This document shows, piece by piece, positions 41,933-50,053 of a stretch of DNA of 64,000 bases. The stretch is from assembly GCA_965140395.1 (NCBI GenBank), contig OZ223206.1:558001-622000 (forward strand), written 5' to 3'. Below the pieces are notes generated by a model that was not told where the DNA came from, ran no database searches, and worked only from the letters and a program-made list of their open reading frames with translations. Numbering within the stretch: position 1 is the first letter of the stretch; every line of letters starts with the position of its first letter. The position numbers and the translations under genes were made by a program. The stretch is from Parvibaculum sp002684405. Its GTDB lineage: Bacteria; Pseudomonadota; Alphaproteobacteria; Parvibaculales; Parvibaculaceae.

Positions 41933-43216
41933 ATGAATATCCTCGTGATCGGCTCCGGTGGCCGCGAACATGCGCTGTGCTGGGCGATTTCGAAAAGCCC
42001 TCTTTGCGACGCCCTTTATTGCGCGCCCGGCAATGGCGGCACCCGGGAGGTCGCAGAGAATGTCGACCTTTCCCCGCTCGATTTCGACGGCATTGTCGGT
42101 TTCTGCCGCGACAAGGATATCGGTTTCGTGGTGGTGGGCCCGGAAGACCCGCTGGTGAACGGGCTTGTGGACCGGCTGGACGCGGAGGGCATCAAGGCCT
42201 TCGGCCCGAGCGCCGGCGCCGCGCAGCTCGAAGGCTCCAAAGGCTTCACCAAGGATATCTGCGCTGAATTCAACATTCCGACCGCCGCCTATGGGCGCTT
42301 TTCCCAGGCCGAACCCGCCAAGGCGTTCGTCCGGGAGCGCGGAGCGCCCATCGTCGTGAAGGCGGACGGGCTGGCCGCCGGCAAGGGCGTCATCATCGCC
42401 GAGACGGTGGACAAGGCGGAGGCCGCGATCGACGAGATCATGGCCGGGCGCTTTGGAAATGCGGGCGCGGAAGTCGTGGTCGAGGAATTCCTGACGGGCG
42501 AGGAAGCGAGTTTCTTCGCCATTTGCGACGGCGAACTCGCCGTGCCTCTTGTCGCCGCGCAGGACCACAAGCGCGTCTTCGATAATGATGAGGGCCCGAA
42601 TACAGGTGGCATGGGGGCCTACAGCCCGGCCCCGGTGATGACGGCTGCCATGTGCGAACGCGTGATGGAAGACATCGTCAATCCGACGCTCGCGGCCATG
42701 CGTGCCAAGGGCTTTCCTTTCAAGGGCGTGCTTTTTGCCGGTCTCATGATTACGGCGGAGGGGCCGCAGCTCATCGAATACAATACGCGCTTCGGCGATC
42801 CGGAATGCCAGGTGCTGATGATGCGCCTCGACAGCGATCTTCTGTCGGCGCTTGTCGCTGCGGCAGACGGCAAGCTGGGCGGCGTGGCGCTCGACTGGAA
42901 GAACGAGACCGCGCTCACCGTGGTCATGGCGTCGAAGGGCTATCCCGGCTCCTATCCCAAAAACACCGAAATTCGCGGGCTCGACAAGGCGTCGGCGCTG
43001 GAGGGCGTGCAGGTTTTTCACGCGGGCACCACGCGCGGCGGCGACAGGCTTCTGGCGACGGGCGGACGTGTGCTCAACGTAACGGCCACCGGCGCGAGCG
43101 TCGCCGAAGCGCAGGCGCGGGCTTATGAAGCCGTGCGCCTCATCGACTGGCCGGAAGGGTTTTGCCGCAACGACATCGGCTGGCGCGCCATCGAGCGCGA
43201 AAAGGGCTCGGTCTGA
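41933..43216 (+). CDS. purD: Phosphoribosylamine-glycine ligase
   Basis: 427-aa GAR synthetase of purine synthesis, ATP-grasp fold. It begins MNILVIGSGGREHAL and contains GPEDPLVNGLVD, VVKADGLAAGKGVIIAE, QDHKRVFDNDEGPNTGGMGAYSPAP and the metal site EYNTRFGDPECQ. The ATG at 41933 follows GGGAAAG. The frame is open upstream into the xseA start region but those residues are not family-like. Confidence 0.97.
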   Translation: MNILVIGSGGREHALCWAISKSPLCDALYCAPGNGGTREVAENVDLSPLDFDGIVGFCRDKDIGFVVVGPEDPLVNGLVDRLDAEGIKAFGPSAGAAQLEGSKGFTKDICAEFNIPTAAYGRFSQAEPAKAFVRERGAPIVVKADGLAAGKGVIIAETVDKAEAAIDEIMAGRFGNAGAEVVVEEFLTGEEASFFAICDGELAVPLVAAQDHKRVFDNDEGPNTGGMGAYSPAPVMTAAMCERVMEDIVNPTLAAMRAKGFPFKGVLFAGLMITAEGPQLIEYNTRFGDPECQVLMMRLDSDLLSALVAAADGKLGGVALDWKNETALTVVMASKGYPGSYPKNTEIRGLDKASALEGVQVFHAGTTRGGDRLLATGGRVLNVTATGASVAEAQARAYEAVRLIDWPEGFCRNDIGWRAIEREKGSV

Positions 43217-43294
43217 ACGACCGGCCATGCAGGGACAGCACCTCAAAATGATTTTCGTACCGAAGAACAAGAACGCATTGAAGGGGAGGAGCGC

Positions 43295-44386
43295 ATGAGC
43301 GAGAGCGCAGAAAGCCGTCAGGACATGTTTTCCGGCACCAAGGAAGTGGCCGAAACGCACAAGTTCGATCAAACGAAGCTCGAACAATATATGCAGGCGC
43401 ATGTAGAGGGCTTCGAGGGACCGCTGGAAGTCCGTCAGTTCAAGGGCGGGCAGTCGAACCCGACCTATCAGCTCGTCACGCCCGGCAAGAAATATGTGAT
43501 GCGCCGCAAGCCGCCGGGAAAACTGCTCCCCTCAGCGCATGCGGTGGACCGCGAATACAAGGTCATCACGGCGCTGCATTCCATCGGTTTCCCCGCGCCG
43601 AAGACCTATTGTCTCTGTGAGGATGAAAATATCGTCGGCACCATGTTCTACATTATGGACATGGTGGAAGGCCGCGTTCTCTGGGATCCGATGCTGCCCG
43701 GCTTCGATCCGCAGACGCGCCGGAAAATGTACGAATCGCTTGCCCATACCATGGCGGATCTGCACATGGTCGATTACGAGAAAATCGGCCTTGGCGATTT
43801 CGGCAAGCCCGGCAACTATTTCGCCCGCCAGATTTCACGCTGGTCGAAACAATATGTCGCCTCGGAAACCGAAACCATTCCGGAAATGAACAAGCTGATG
43901 GAATGGCTGCCGGAACATGTGCCGGACGACAGCTCGACCAGCATCGTTCATGGCGACTACCGCATGGACAACACCGTGATGCACCCGACGGAGCCGCGCG
44001 TGGTCGCCGTGCTCGACTGGGAGCTTTCCACTCTCGGCCATCCGCTGGCGGATTTCACCTACTCCATGCTGCAATGGGTCATGCCGCAAATCGGCGACGG
44101 CGCAGGCGTCGCCACCATAGCCACCGCAGACCTCGCATCTCTCGGCATTCCGACGCTTGAAGAATATGTGCAGCTCTATTGCGAGCGGACGAACCGTCCG
44201 GGTATCGACAATCTGGACTATTATTTCGCGTTCAACTTCTTCAAGCTCGCCGGCATTCTTCAGGGCATCGTCGGGCGTGTGCGGGACGGCACCGCGTCCA
44301 GCGCTCATGCCGAAGAACAGGCTGCCCGCGTTAAACCTCTCGCACAAACGGCGTGGAAGTTCGCTCAGCGGGCTGGCGCCATGTGA
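43295..44386 (+). CDS. APH-fold phosphotransferase, ACAD10/11 N-terminal-like (copy 2)
   Basis: 363-aa paralogue of the kinase at 11876. It shares VEGFEGPLEVRQFKGGQSNPT, YVMRRKPPGKLLPSAHAVDREY, catalytic HGDYRMDN (from H219), LDWELSTLGHPLADF and a similar length. It differs in its acceptor-side C-terminal region (SMLQWVMPQIGDGAGVATI), so a different substrate is plausible. GGGGAGGAG precedes the ATG. It is followed after 54 bases by a GNAT gene. No acyl-CoA dehydrogenase is adjacent. Confidence 0.9.
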   Translation: MSESAESRQDMFSGTKEVAETHKFDQTKLEQYMQAHVEGFEGPLEVRQFKGGQSNPTYQLVTPGKKYVMRRKPPGKLLPSAHAVDREYKVITALHSIGFPAPKTYCLCEDENIVGTMFYIMDMVEGRVLWDPMLPGFDPQTRRKMYESLAHTMADLHMVDYEKIGLGDFGKPGNYFARQISRWSKQYVASETETIPEMNKLMEWLPEHVPDDSSTSIVHGDYRMDNTVMHPTEPRVVAVLDWELSTLGHPLADFTYSMLQWVMPQIGDGAGVATIATADLASLGIPTLEEYVQLYCERTNRPGIDNLDYYFAFNFFKLAGILQGIVGRVRDGTASSAHAEEQAARVKPLAQTAWKFAQRAGAM

Positions 44387-44440
44387 CTCTGCGTGAAATA
44401 GTAGCGCCACCGAATAACAAGAAACGAGTTAGTACATCTT

Positions 44441-44899
44441 ATGAGTAACGCAGAGTGGGTTCGCCGGGGATTCGAAATCAGTCTGGAGAAGGATCGTCTT
44501 GATCGCGAAGCGATCACGAAGATGCTGAAAGCTACCTATTGGGCTCATGACGTCCCGGAGACGGTTCTCTGGGACAGCATCATGAATTCTCGCGCCTATG
44601 GGCTTTTTTCTCCGGAAGGCGAACAGGCCGGTATCGGCCGCATGGTGACGGATCTCTCCCGCTTCGCATGGATGAGCGACGTCTATGTTCTCCCCGTTCA
44701 CCGGGGGCAGGGTCTTGGGGAATGGCTCATCCACACCATGCTTAACGACCCGGCCGTCGCGGGCGTGCGGCGCGTCATGTTGAACACGCATGATGCGCAG
44801 GATCTCTACAAGCGCTTCGGGTTCGAAGAAATTGCGGATGGAAGCGAGGAAGCCCGCCAGATGATGCAGCTGCTGCGCGCGACCGACGAAGGAAACTGA
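44441..44899 (+). CDS. GNAT family acetyltransferase
   Basis: 152 aa. Motif A is MSDVYVLPVHRGQGLGEWLIHTML (acetyl-CoA loop RGQGLG), then RVMLNTHDAQDLYKRFGFEE. The N-terminal half has RLDREAITKMLKATYWAHDVPE, a pattern seen in small single-domain GNATs of uncharacterised substrate. It is probably co-transcribed with the upstream kinase. Confidence 0.88.
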   Translation: MSNAEWVRRGFEISLEKDRLDREAITKMLKATYWAHDVPETVLWDSIMNSRAYGLFSPEGEQAGIGRMVTDLSRFAWMSDVYVLPVHRGQGLGEWLIHTMLNDPAVAGVRRVMLNTHDAQDLYKRFGFEEIADGSEEARQMMQLLRATDEGN

Positions 44900-44906
44900 A
44901 GCCCGG

Positions 44907-46253
44907 TCAGCCGGTCTCCTTTGTGCCGTTCAGGCCTTCCGCTGACACGATGTGAATATCGCGCTGCGGGAACGGAATTTCGATTCCGTTCTCGTGGAAG
45001 CGGTCCCACACTTCCAGCAATACATCGCTTCGCACGTTGACGGTGCCCTGTTCCGGGTCGTCCACCCAGAAGCGCAATTCCAGATCGACGGAGCTGTCGC
45101 CGAAACCGACCATTCGCGAGACCGGCGCCGGCAAGCGCAATACGCGCGGGCAGGCAAGCGCGGCTTCCTCGATCAGCTTCATCGCAAGCCGCACATCCGC
45201 GTGATAGGAAACGCCGATGGGAATATGCATGCGGACATTGCGGTCCGAGTAGGACCAGTTCACCACCTGCTGCGTGATGAGGTCTTCGTTCGGGATCAGA
45301 TATTCCTTACCGTCGCGCGTGACCACCGCCGCGTAGCGCGCGCCCAGCTTGCGGATCCAGCCGTAAGCGTCGCCAACCTCGATCACGTCGCCCGGCTTGA
45401 TGGAGCGGTCGAGCAGCAGAATGATCCCGCTGATCAGGTTGGAAACGACCTTCTGCAGACCGAAGCCGATACCCACGCCCACCGCGCCTGAAAAGACGGC
45501 GAGTGCGGTGAAGTCGATCCCCACACTGGTGAGCGCCACCAGCACGGCGATAGTGATGAGCGCGATACGCAGTATCTTGCCGACCAGTACCTGGGCGGCG
45601 GGCGTAATCCCTTCCACATGGGCCAGCTGGGATTCGAGCAGCTTCGACAGCAGATTGGCCGCCCAGAGCAACACGACGAACAGGGCCGCGCCGGTCAGCA
45701 GCATCAGGACGGAGATACGCAAGCTCCCCGCGCGGATGGCGGCGGCGTCCAGCGCATGCATGACCGGTTGCAGCCAGCCCAGAATGGCGAGCGCCGCGAT
45801 CACCCAGACAATGGTCGAAAAGAGCGCGGACACGACCGCGCTGCCGATAAAGGCGCCCACGAAGCGGATCACCACCCAGGCGACCAGCAGGCTCGTCGCC
45901 AGATACAACAGGTCCGATGTCGTACCGGCCGCGGTAAGGGCCGCCGCCGCAACCCAGAGCATGATGAGCGCGCTCAGCGCAGCGATCAGCGGGATCTGGT
46001 GTTCCAGTGTGCGGACGACCCAGCGGGGAAACGAGGAGCCCCCGATCATGCTGCGCAGTCTTGGCGAAACCCGTTTCCCGATCTGGAGAGCCGCGATCGC
46101 GACGGCGAAGATGATCGCGAGTTCCACCAGCGCATGCCAGTTGAACAGGCTTGTCTCTATGCGAGTCCAGAGCGTCTCCAGTACATGTCCCGCGCTGCTC
46201 GCGAAATCCTGCACATTGTCGGAAAGAACGACTGCTTCTTCACCCTCTTCCAT
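44907..46253 (-). CDS. Mechanosensitive ion channel, MscS family
   Basis: 448-aa MscS-type channel with extra N-terminal transmembrane segments (about six before the pore). The pore helix/beta-domain junction is canonical: FSGAVGVGIGFGLQKVVSNLISGIILLLDRSIKPGDVIEV. Later come EYLIPNEDLITQQVVNWSY and the C-terminal cage domain. It releases solutes on hypo-osmotic shock. The ATG at 46253 was chosen, though the ribosome-binding site is weak. It converges on the GNAT gene (seven-base gap). Confidence 0.93.
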   Translation of the reverse strand: MEEGEEAVVLSDNVQDFASSAGHVLETLWTRIETSLFNWHALVELAIIFAVAIAALQIGKRVSPRLRSMIGGSSFPRWVVRTLEHQIPLIAALSALIMLWVAAAALTAAGTTSDLLYLATSLLVAWVVIRFVGAFIGSAVVSALFSTIVWVIAALAILGWLQPVMHALDAAAIRAGSLRISVLMLLTGAALFVVLLWAANLLSKLLESQLAHVEGITPAAQVLVGKILRIALITIAVLVALTSVGIDFTALAVFSGAVGVGIGFGLQKVVSNLISGIILLLDRSIKPGDVIEVGDAYGWIRKLGARYAAVVTRDGKEYLIPNEDLITQQVVNWSYSDRNVRMHIPIGVSYHADVRLAMKLIEEAALACPRVLRLPAPVSRMVGFGDSSVDLELRFWVDDPEQGTVNVRSDVLLEVWDRFHENGIEIPFPQRDIHIVSAEGLNGTKETG

Positions 46254-46298
46254 GGCACTACTCAAGCATTCCGCCGGTGGAAAGTCGAGCAACCTCCC

Positions 46299-47453
46299 TC
46301 AATAGAGGAACATCGGCATGCCGGTCACCTTGGCGATGCGCGGACGATAGGCTTGCGTGTCGTAAAGCGCGTCCACATCGACCCGGCGCTGGCCCTTGAT
46401 GCAGGTATCTCCCGGAACGGTGGTGTAATTGCCGTCCCGTATCGCCATCATCAACCCGTGCTTTCCCTCGTCCAGAAGCTGGACGGCCATGGTGCCGTAG
46501 CTCTTCGCAACCATCAGGTCCAGCGCGTCGGGCGCGCCGGCCCGCATCATATAGCCCAGCGACTGGCTGACGATTCCGACACCGGTGATGCGTTTGATTT
46601 CCTCGCCGAGGAGTTCACCGACACCGCCCAGCTTGCGATGGCCGTAAGCGTCGGCCTCGCCGCGTTCCACGATTTCACCGCCCTGCATCTGCGCCCCTTC
46701 GGAGACGACCACCATGGAATAATGGGAGGGATTGTCGGCGCGGTCCTTCAGCAACTGCTCGGACAGCCGGTTCACATCGAAGGGAACTTCCGCGATCAAC
46801 GCACGGTCCACATCGGCGAGATAACCGGCAATGAGTGCCGTCTCGCCGGAATTGCGGCCGAAGAGTTCGATCACCGCGATACGCTCATGGCTGCCCGTCG
46901 AGGTGCGCAACGAATTGATATGCTCCACCGACCGGGACACGGCGGTGGAAAAGCCGATGCAGTAGTCGGTGCCGAAGACGTCGTTATCCATCGTCTTTGG
47001 CACAGACATCACCTTCATGCCTTCCTGGTGCAGCCGTGCGCCATAGGAAAGAGTGTCGTCGCCGCCGATGGGCACCAGCGCATCGATTTCCAGCGCCTCC
47101 ATCACGCGCAGCACATGAGGCGTGCAGTCGTATAGCCCCTTGTCGTTCTTTTCGAATTTCCCTTTCAGGAAGTCAGGCAGGTCTTCTTCCTTCACCTTGC
47201 CGGGGTTGGTGCGCGAAGAATGCAGTACCGTGCCGCCGGTGCGGTCGATGGTGCGCACCGCGTTCGGATCGAGCCGCATCAGGTGTTTTTCGCTGCCTTC
47301 CGGATCGTCGGGGTTCCATTCCAGCGGTCCGGCCCAGCCGCGCCGGAAGCCGACCACTTCCCAGCCGAGTTCGCTGGCGCGCCTCGTCACCGCCTTGATG
47401 CAAGGGTTGAGACCCGGCACATCGCCACCGCCTGTGAGAATTCCGATCCGCAT
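46299..47453 (-). CDS. pfp: 6-phosphofructokinase, probably PPi-dependent
   Basis: 384-aa PfkA-superfamily enzyme. The two residues that separate phosphate donors are both of the PPi type: GGDDT (D133 where ATP enzymes have Gly) and PKTMDND (K153 where ATP enzymes have Gly). Substrate contacts include CIGFSTAVSRSVEHI and ELFGRNSG. A PPi enzyme would make the fructose-6-phosphate step reversible and save ATP. AAGGGGAG precedes the ATG. It lies upstream of the MscS gene, same strand. Confidence 0.9.
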   Translation of the reverse strand: MRIGILTGGGDVPGLNPCIKAVTRRASELGWEVVGFRRGWAGPLEWNPDDPEGSEKHLMRLDPNAVRTIDRTGGTVLHSSRTNPGKVKEEDLPDFLKGKFEKNDKGLYDCTPHVLRVMEALEIDALVPIGGDDTLSYGARLHQEGMKVMSVPKTMDNDVFGTDYCIGFSTAVSRSVEHINSLRTSTGSHERIAVIELFGRNSGETALIAGYLADVDRALIAEVPFDVNRLSEQLLKDRADNPSHYSMVVVSEGAQMQGGEIVERGEADAYGHRKLGGVGELLGEEIKRITGVGIVSQSLGYMMRAGAPDALDLMVAKSYGTMAVQLLDEGKHGLMMAIRDGNYTTVPGDTCIKGQRRVDVDALYDTQAYRPRIAKVTGMPMFLY

Positions 47454-47645
47454 AACTGGCTCCCCTTTGAGACACGACAGGATAGCTTCGCCTTCACCTT
47501 AGCAAAGCACGCCCCCGATCTCTTCCATGAGCGCGAATAAAAATCTGACAATCGCCGTCGCAGGGCAACGTGCCGTTGTGAAAGGCAATCGAAAGACGGC
47601 AACACTTCGTATTGGTATATTTTTTGTTTCTCAACGGGAGGCGAA

Positions 47646-48029
47646 ATGGAGGGGTTAAATAAGCTTGAGAACGCGGTCCTGACAAAACTTCTCGCCGGAG
47701 AGCACCCTATCCTGGCGACGTTGCGTTTGCAGGCCGAAGCAGCCCATTTGGTTACTCGCGAGTACTCCGGCAACGGCTTTTTTTGTACTTTTGCGGTGCC
47801 AACAGGTCCGCCCCCAGTAGGCTCAAATTCAACTTTCCGCATAGGAGACGTTGATGCGAAAGTTAAAGGGCTGAAGCATGGAGCCGGATTCGTTCTTTTT
47901 GTTAAGAATGGATACCTCGATATGCTAGAGGGCTATTCTTATGAAGAACCTTGGCCAGCGAAACTCGATGAGTTCGCGCTAAACTACCAGCATGAACCGC
48001 GGATCGTAGACTCGCTGTTGGGCAAGTAG
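47646..48029 (+). CDS. Conserved hypothetical protein, lower GC
   Basis: 127-aa soluble protein. I recall similar proteins scattered across many bacteria: an N-terminal helix LAGEHPILATLRLQAEAA, a strand block YSGNGFFCTFAVP and GLKHGAGFVLFVKNGYLDMLEGYSYEEPWP. No function is known to me. GGGAGGCGAA precedes the ATG. The gene and its upstream region are visibly richer in A/T than the neighbours, suggesting acquisition by transfer. Confidence 0.75.
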   Translation: MEGLNKLENAVLTKLLAGEHPILATLRLQAEAAHLVTREYSGNGFFCTFAVPTGPPPVGSNSTFRIGDVDAKVKGLKHGAGFVLFVKNGYLDMLEGYSYEEPWPAKLDEFALNYQHEPRIVDSLLGK

Positions 48030-48040
48030 CGATAGTACTG

Positions 48041-48070
48041 CAAAAAGGCCCGAGCCGACGGCCCGGGCCC
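48041..48070 (-). terminator. Intrinsic terminator of the DUF2145 operon
   Basis: On the minus strand GGCCCGG...CTCGGGCC is followed by TTTTTG. It lies 22 bases past the DUF2145 stop. Confidence 0.75.
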
Positions 48071-48091
48071 AGATTGCTGCATATCCTTTCA

Positions 48092-48916
48092 TCAGAGGCT
48101 TTCGGCCCCCGGTTCGGTGACACCGCCTTCCGAGACTTCGAGAATGGCTTCTGCCATTTCGTATTTCGTCAGGAAGCGGGCGATAGACCCGAAGGTCGAG
48201 GTCCGCAAGGGCCCGCCATGGTGATCGGCCATCGCAAATCCCGGTACGAAGATCGACCCGGCGACTCGCAGAAGACCCGACAGCCGAACCGTCTGCGGCT
48301 CGTAGTACTCCCGCAAGCGTTGCGAGATTTCGACTCGACTGCCTGTGTCGTAGATTGCGGCGACGAGCACATCCATCACGAAGTTCGTGCAGTTCTGATA
48401 TCGCCACTCATAGGGGTTCGCGACGACGGAATAGGCCGGCACATGCAGTTTCCGGTAGGTCGGAGACTTCAGCACACGCAGGATTTCCATCTGCAGCTCG
48501 GCACTCGGAATGATGATCCCGGCCTTGAGGTCGACGACGGCACCGAAAAACTCCACGGGGAAGTCCTGCACCAGTTCGCTGCGCGCGGAGTCTTCCTCTG
48601 TCTGATAGAGATTGTAGACGACATAGCCGTTCACCTTGCCGCCGTCCGGCGCCGTCACCTCGGAATAGACCCAAATGCCGACATGCGTGTAGTCGCCAGT
48701 GCCTTCGGGCATGTCGTCGGGATCGCGGCCCATGCGCGACACCAGCGCCACCACGGCGCCCCGTTCCGCCAAGATGCGTTCCACTTTCTTGGCGAAGGGG
48801 ACCACGCGTTCGGGAGCTTCGATCGTGCTTGCTCCCGAACTCATCTGCGCCTGGGCGGGGACCGTTGCCAGACCGCAGAACAAAAGCCCGCAGGCGAAAA
48901 GAATGCGCTTCATCAT
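48092..48916 (-). CDS. DUF2145 family secreted protein
   Basis: 274 aa with signal peptide (ending PAQAQ near residue 24). The domain has the DUF2145 pattern: KVERILAERGAVVALVSRMGR, YTHVGIWVYSE, VVYNLYQTEEDS, LVQDFPVEFFG, GIIIPSAELQ and ANPYEWRYQNCTNFVMDVL. A conserved His (H78, in THVG) and Cys (C176, in QNCTN) look like a papain/NlpC-type pair, so a thiol hydrolase or amidase is possible; that is inference. It follows the small secreted gene by three bases and shares its promoter and probable TetR operator. Confidence 0.85.
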   Translation of the reverse strand: MMKRILFACGLLFCGLATVPAQAQMSSGASTIEAPERVVPFAKKVERILAERGAVVALVSRMGRDPDDMPEGTGDYTHVGIWVYSEVTAPDGGKVNGYVVYNLYQTEEDSARSELVQDFPVEFFGAVVDLKAGIIIPSAELQMEILRVLKSPTYRKLHVPAYSVVANPYEWRYQNCTNFVMDVLVAAIYDTGSRVEISQRLREYYEPQTVRLSGLLRVAGSIFVPGFAMADHHGGPLRTSTFGSIARFLTKYEMAEAILEVSEGGVTEPGAESL

Positions 48917-48919
48917 GGT

Positions 48920-49264
48920 TCAACGCTCCCCTTCTTCGTGCCGCGCCTTCAGGGCCCTGTCGGGCGACGGGCCGGTCACGATGGTCTTGTCCGTGACCGT
49001 GAGGGGCTGACGGGTCTTCGTCCGCTCGTAAAGCGTCATCGACCCGCCTATGGCGAGAGGTCCGGCCACTGCAATACCGGTGCCCGCGACGCTCAGAACC
49101 GGCAGGGCAACGCCGATGGCGGAAATCGCGGCGCCCTTCGCCACGGAGTCACCCATCGCCTGGGAGAGGGCGTGCGAGCCCTGGGCGCTCGAACCGGCAT
49201 CTGCGAAGGCGGCTCCCGGGAAGGAGATTGCGGCCAGCGCCGCCATCAGAAACTTTCTCATCAT
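48920..49264 (-). CDS. Small secreted Ala/Gly-rich protein
   Basis: 114 aa with a signal peptide (MMRKFLMAALAAISFPGAAFA), then a mature part rich in Ala, Ser and Gly. One long hydrophobic stretch (SAIGVALPVLSVAGTGIAVAGPLAIGG) could be a membrane span, followed by a Lys/Arg-containing tail. I do not recognise the family. Of three closely spaced ATGs, the one at 49264 sits seven bases after GGAG. It is coupled to DUF2145 downstream, so the two probably act together in the periplasm or envelope. Confidence 0.7.
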   Translation of the reverse strand: MMRKFLMAALAAISFPGAAFADAGSSAQGSHALSQAMGDSVAKGAAISAIGVALPVLSVAGTGIAVAGPLAIGGSMTLYERTKTRQPLTVTDKTIVTGPSPDRALKARHEEGER

Positions 49265-49281
49265 CGTCATTCTCCATTTTG

Positions 49282-49297
49282 ATGTGAACACTCACTC
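49282..49297 (-). promoter_or_regulatory. Candidate TetR operator A, upstream of the secreted gene
   Basis: ATGTGAACACTCACTC matches operator B at 49925-49940 at 12 of 16 positions and keeps a GTGA/TCAC inverted core. It lies about 20 bases before the secreted-protein start. Confidence 0.45.
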
Positions 49298-49301
49298 ACT
49301 A

Positions 49302-49337
49302 CAAAACCGGCAAGTGACGGCACTCCGCCGTCGCCGG
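49302..49337 (-). terminator. Intrinsic terminator of the TetR gene
   Basis: On the minus strand CCGGcGACGGC-ggagt-GCCGTC...CCGG is followed by TTTTGT, 16 bases past the TetR stop. Confidence 0.65.
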
Positions 49338-49352
49338 ATGACTGGTTTCAGG

Positions 49353-49934
49353 TCAGGTTGAAAGGACCCTTCGGATCGCGCCGATCACTTCGGGCAGACG
49401 CGGCGTAAGCGGGCCGCTGAGTTCTCCATAGGCCACGCCTTCGGCCGGATGCTCGATGATTCCGAGCAGGATCTGGACACCGAGATCCGCATCGAAATCG
49501 CGCAATTCGCCGCTCCGCGTCGCCGTCTCCAGCAGGTCACGCAGCACCGAAAAGGGTGTCGGCGTGCCTTTCGGCACTTTCGACTGCTCACCGGTCTGGA
49601 ATGTCATGATGTACATCCACAGCGTGGGGTCCGCGTCGAACAGGCGGTAGAACTGTGCCGTCGCCATCTCGACCTTGTCGACCAGCGTCCCCTCCCGGCC
49701 GTCCAGCTGAGCCAGGAAATTGGAGAAAGGCACAAAGCCGTCGAGAAACATCTCGTTGGCCAGCGCGTCCTTACTCTCGAAATGGCGGTAGATGGTGCCT
49801 TCCGCAATCCCGGCGCGGTCGGCAATCTCACGCGTGGTCGTCGCCGATATGCCCTGGGCGACAAAAAGCCCGAGGGCGGCCTCGACGATCCGCTTCTTGG
49901 TTCCGGAACCACGTATGTTTTCGCGAGTGATCAT
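49353..49934 (-). CDS. TetR/AcrR family regulator next to DUF2145 operon
   Basis: 193 aa. The helix-turn-helix is in TREIADRAGIAEGTIYRHFESK (about residues 35-55), preceded by GTKKRIVEAALGLFVAQG. The C-terminal ligand domain is unremarkable. A perfect inverted repeat GAGTGA-N4-TCACTC covers its own start codon and a related site precedes the secreted/DUF2145 genes downstream, so autorepression plus control of that operon is inferred. The ribosome-binding site is weak. Confidence 0.88.
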   Translation of the reverse strand: MITRENIRGSGTKKRIVEAALGLFVAQGISATTTREIADRAGIAEGTIYRHFESKDALANEMFLDGFVPFSNFLAQLDGREGTLVDKVEMATAQFYRLFDADPTLWMYIMTFQTGEQSKVPKGTPTPFSVLRDLLETATRSGELRDFDADLGVQILLGIIEHPAEGVAYGELSGPLTPRLPEVIGAIRRVLST

Positions 49935-49940
49935 TCACTC
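49925..49940. promoter_or_regulatory. Candidate TetR operator B over the tetR start
   Basis: GAGTGATCATTCACTC is a perfect 6-4-6 inverted repeat that includes the tetR ATG. Its partner is site A at 49282-49297. Confidence 0.55.
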
Positions 49941-50018
49941 ACATTAGTGGCCCTTTTTACGGACGTCAACCCCTGCTCCTCTGCTCTCGTTCATGGGATT
50001 CATTTATAGGGCTTGTTT

Positions 50019-50042
50019 GCCGGGCCCGATCAGGGGCCCGGC
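50019..50042 (-). terminator. Stem-loop after the aldolase gene
   Basis: GCCGGGCCC and GGGCCCGGC pair perfectly around six bases, 12 bases past the stop of the gene at 50054. There is no T-run, so rho-independent function is doubtful. Confidence 0.4.
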
Positions 50043-50053
50043 CCCAGTCTCGC

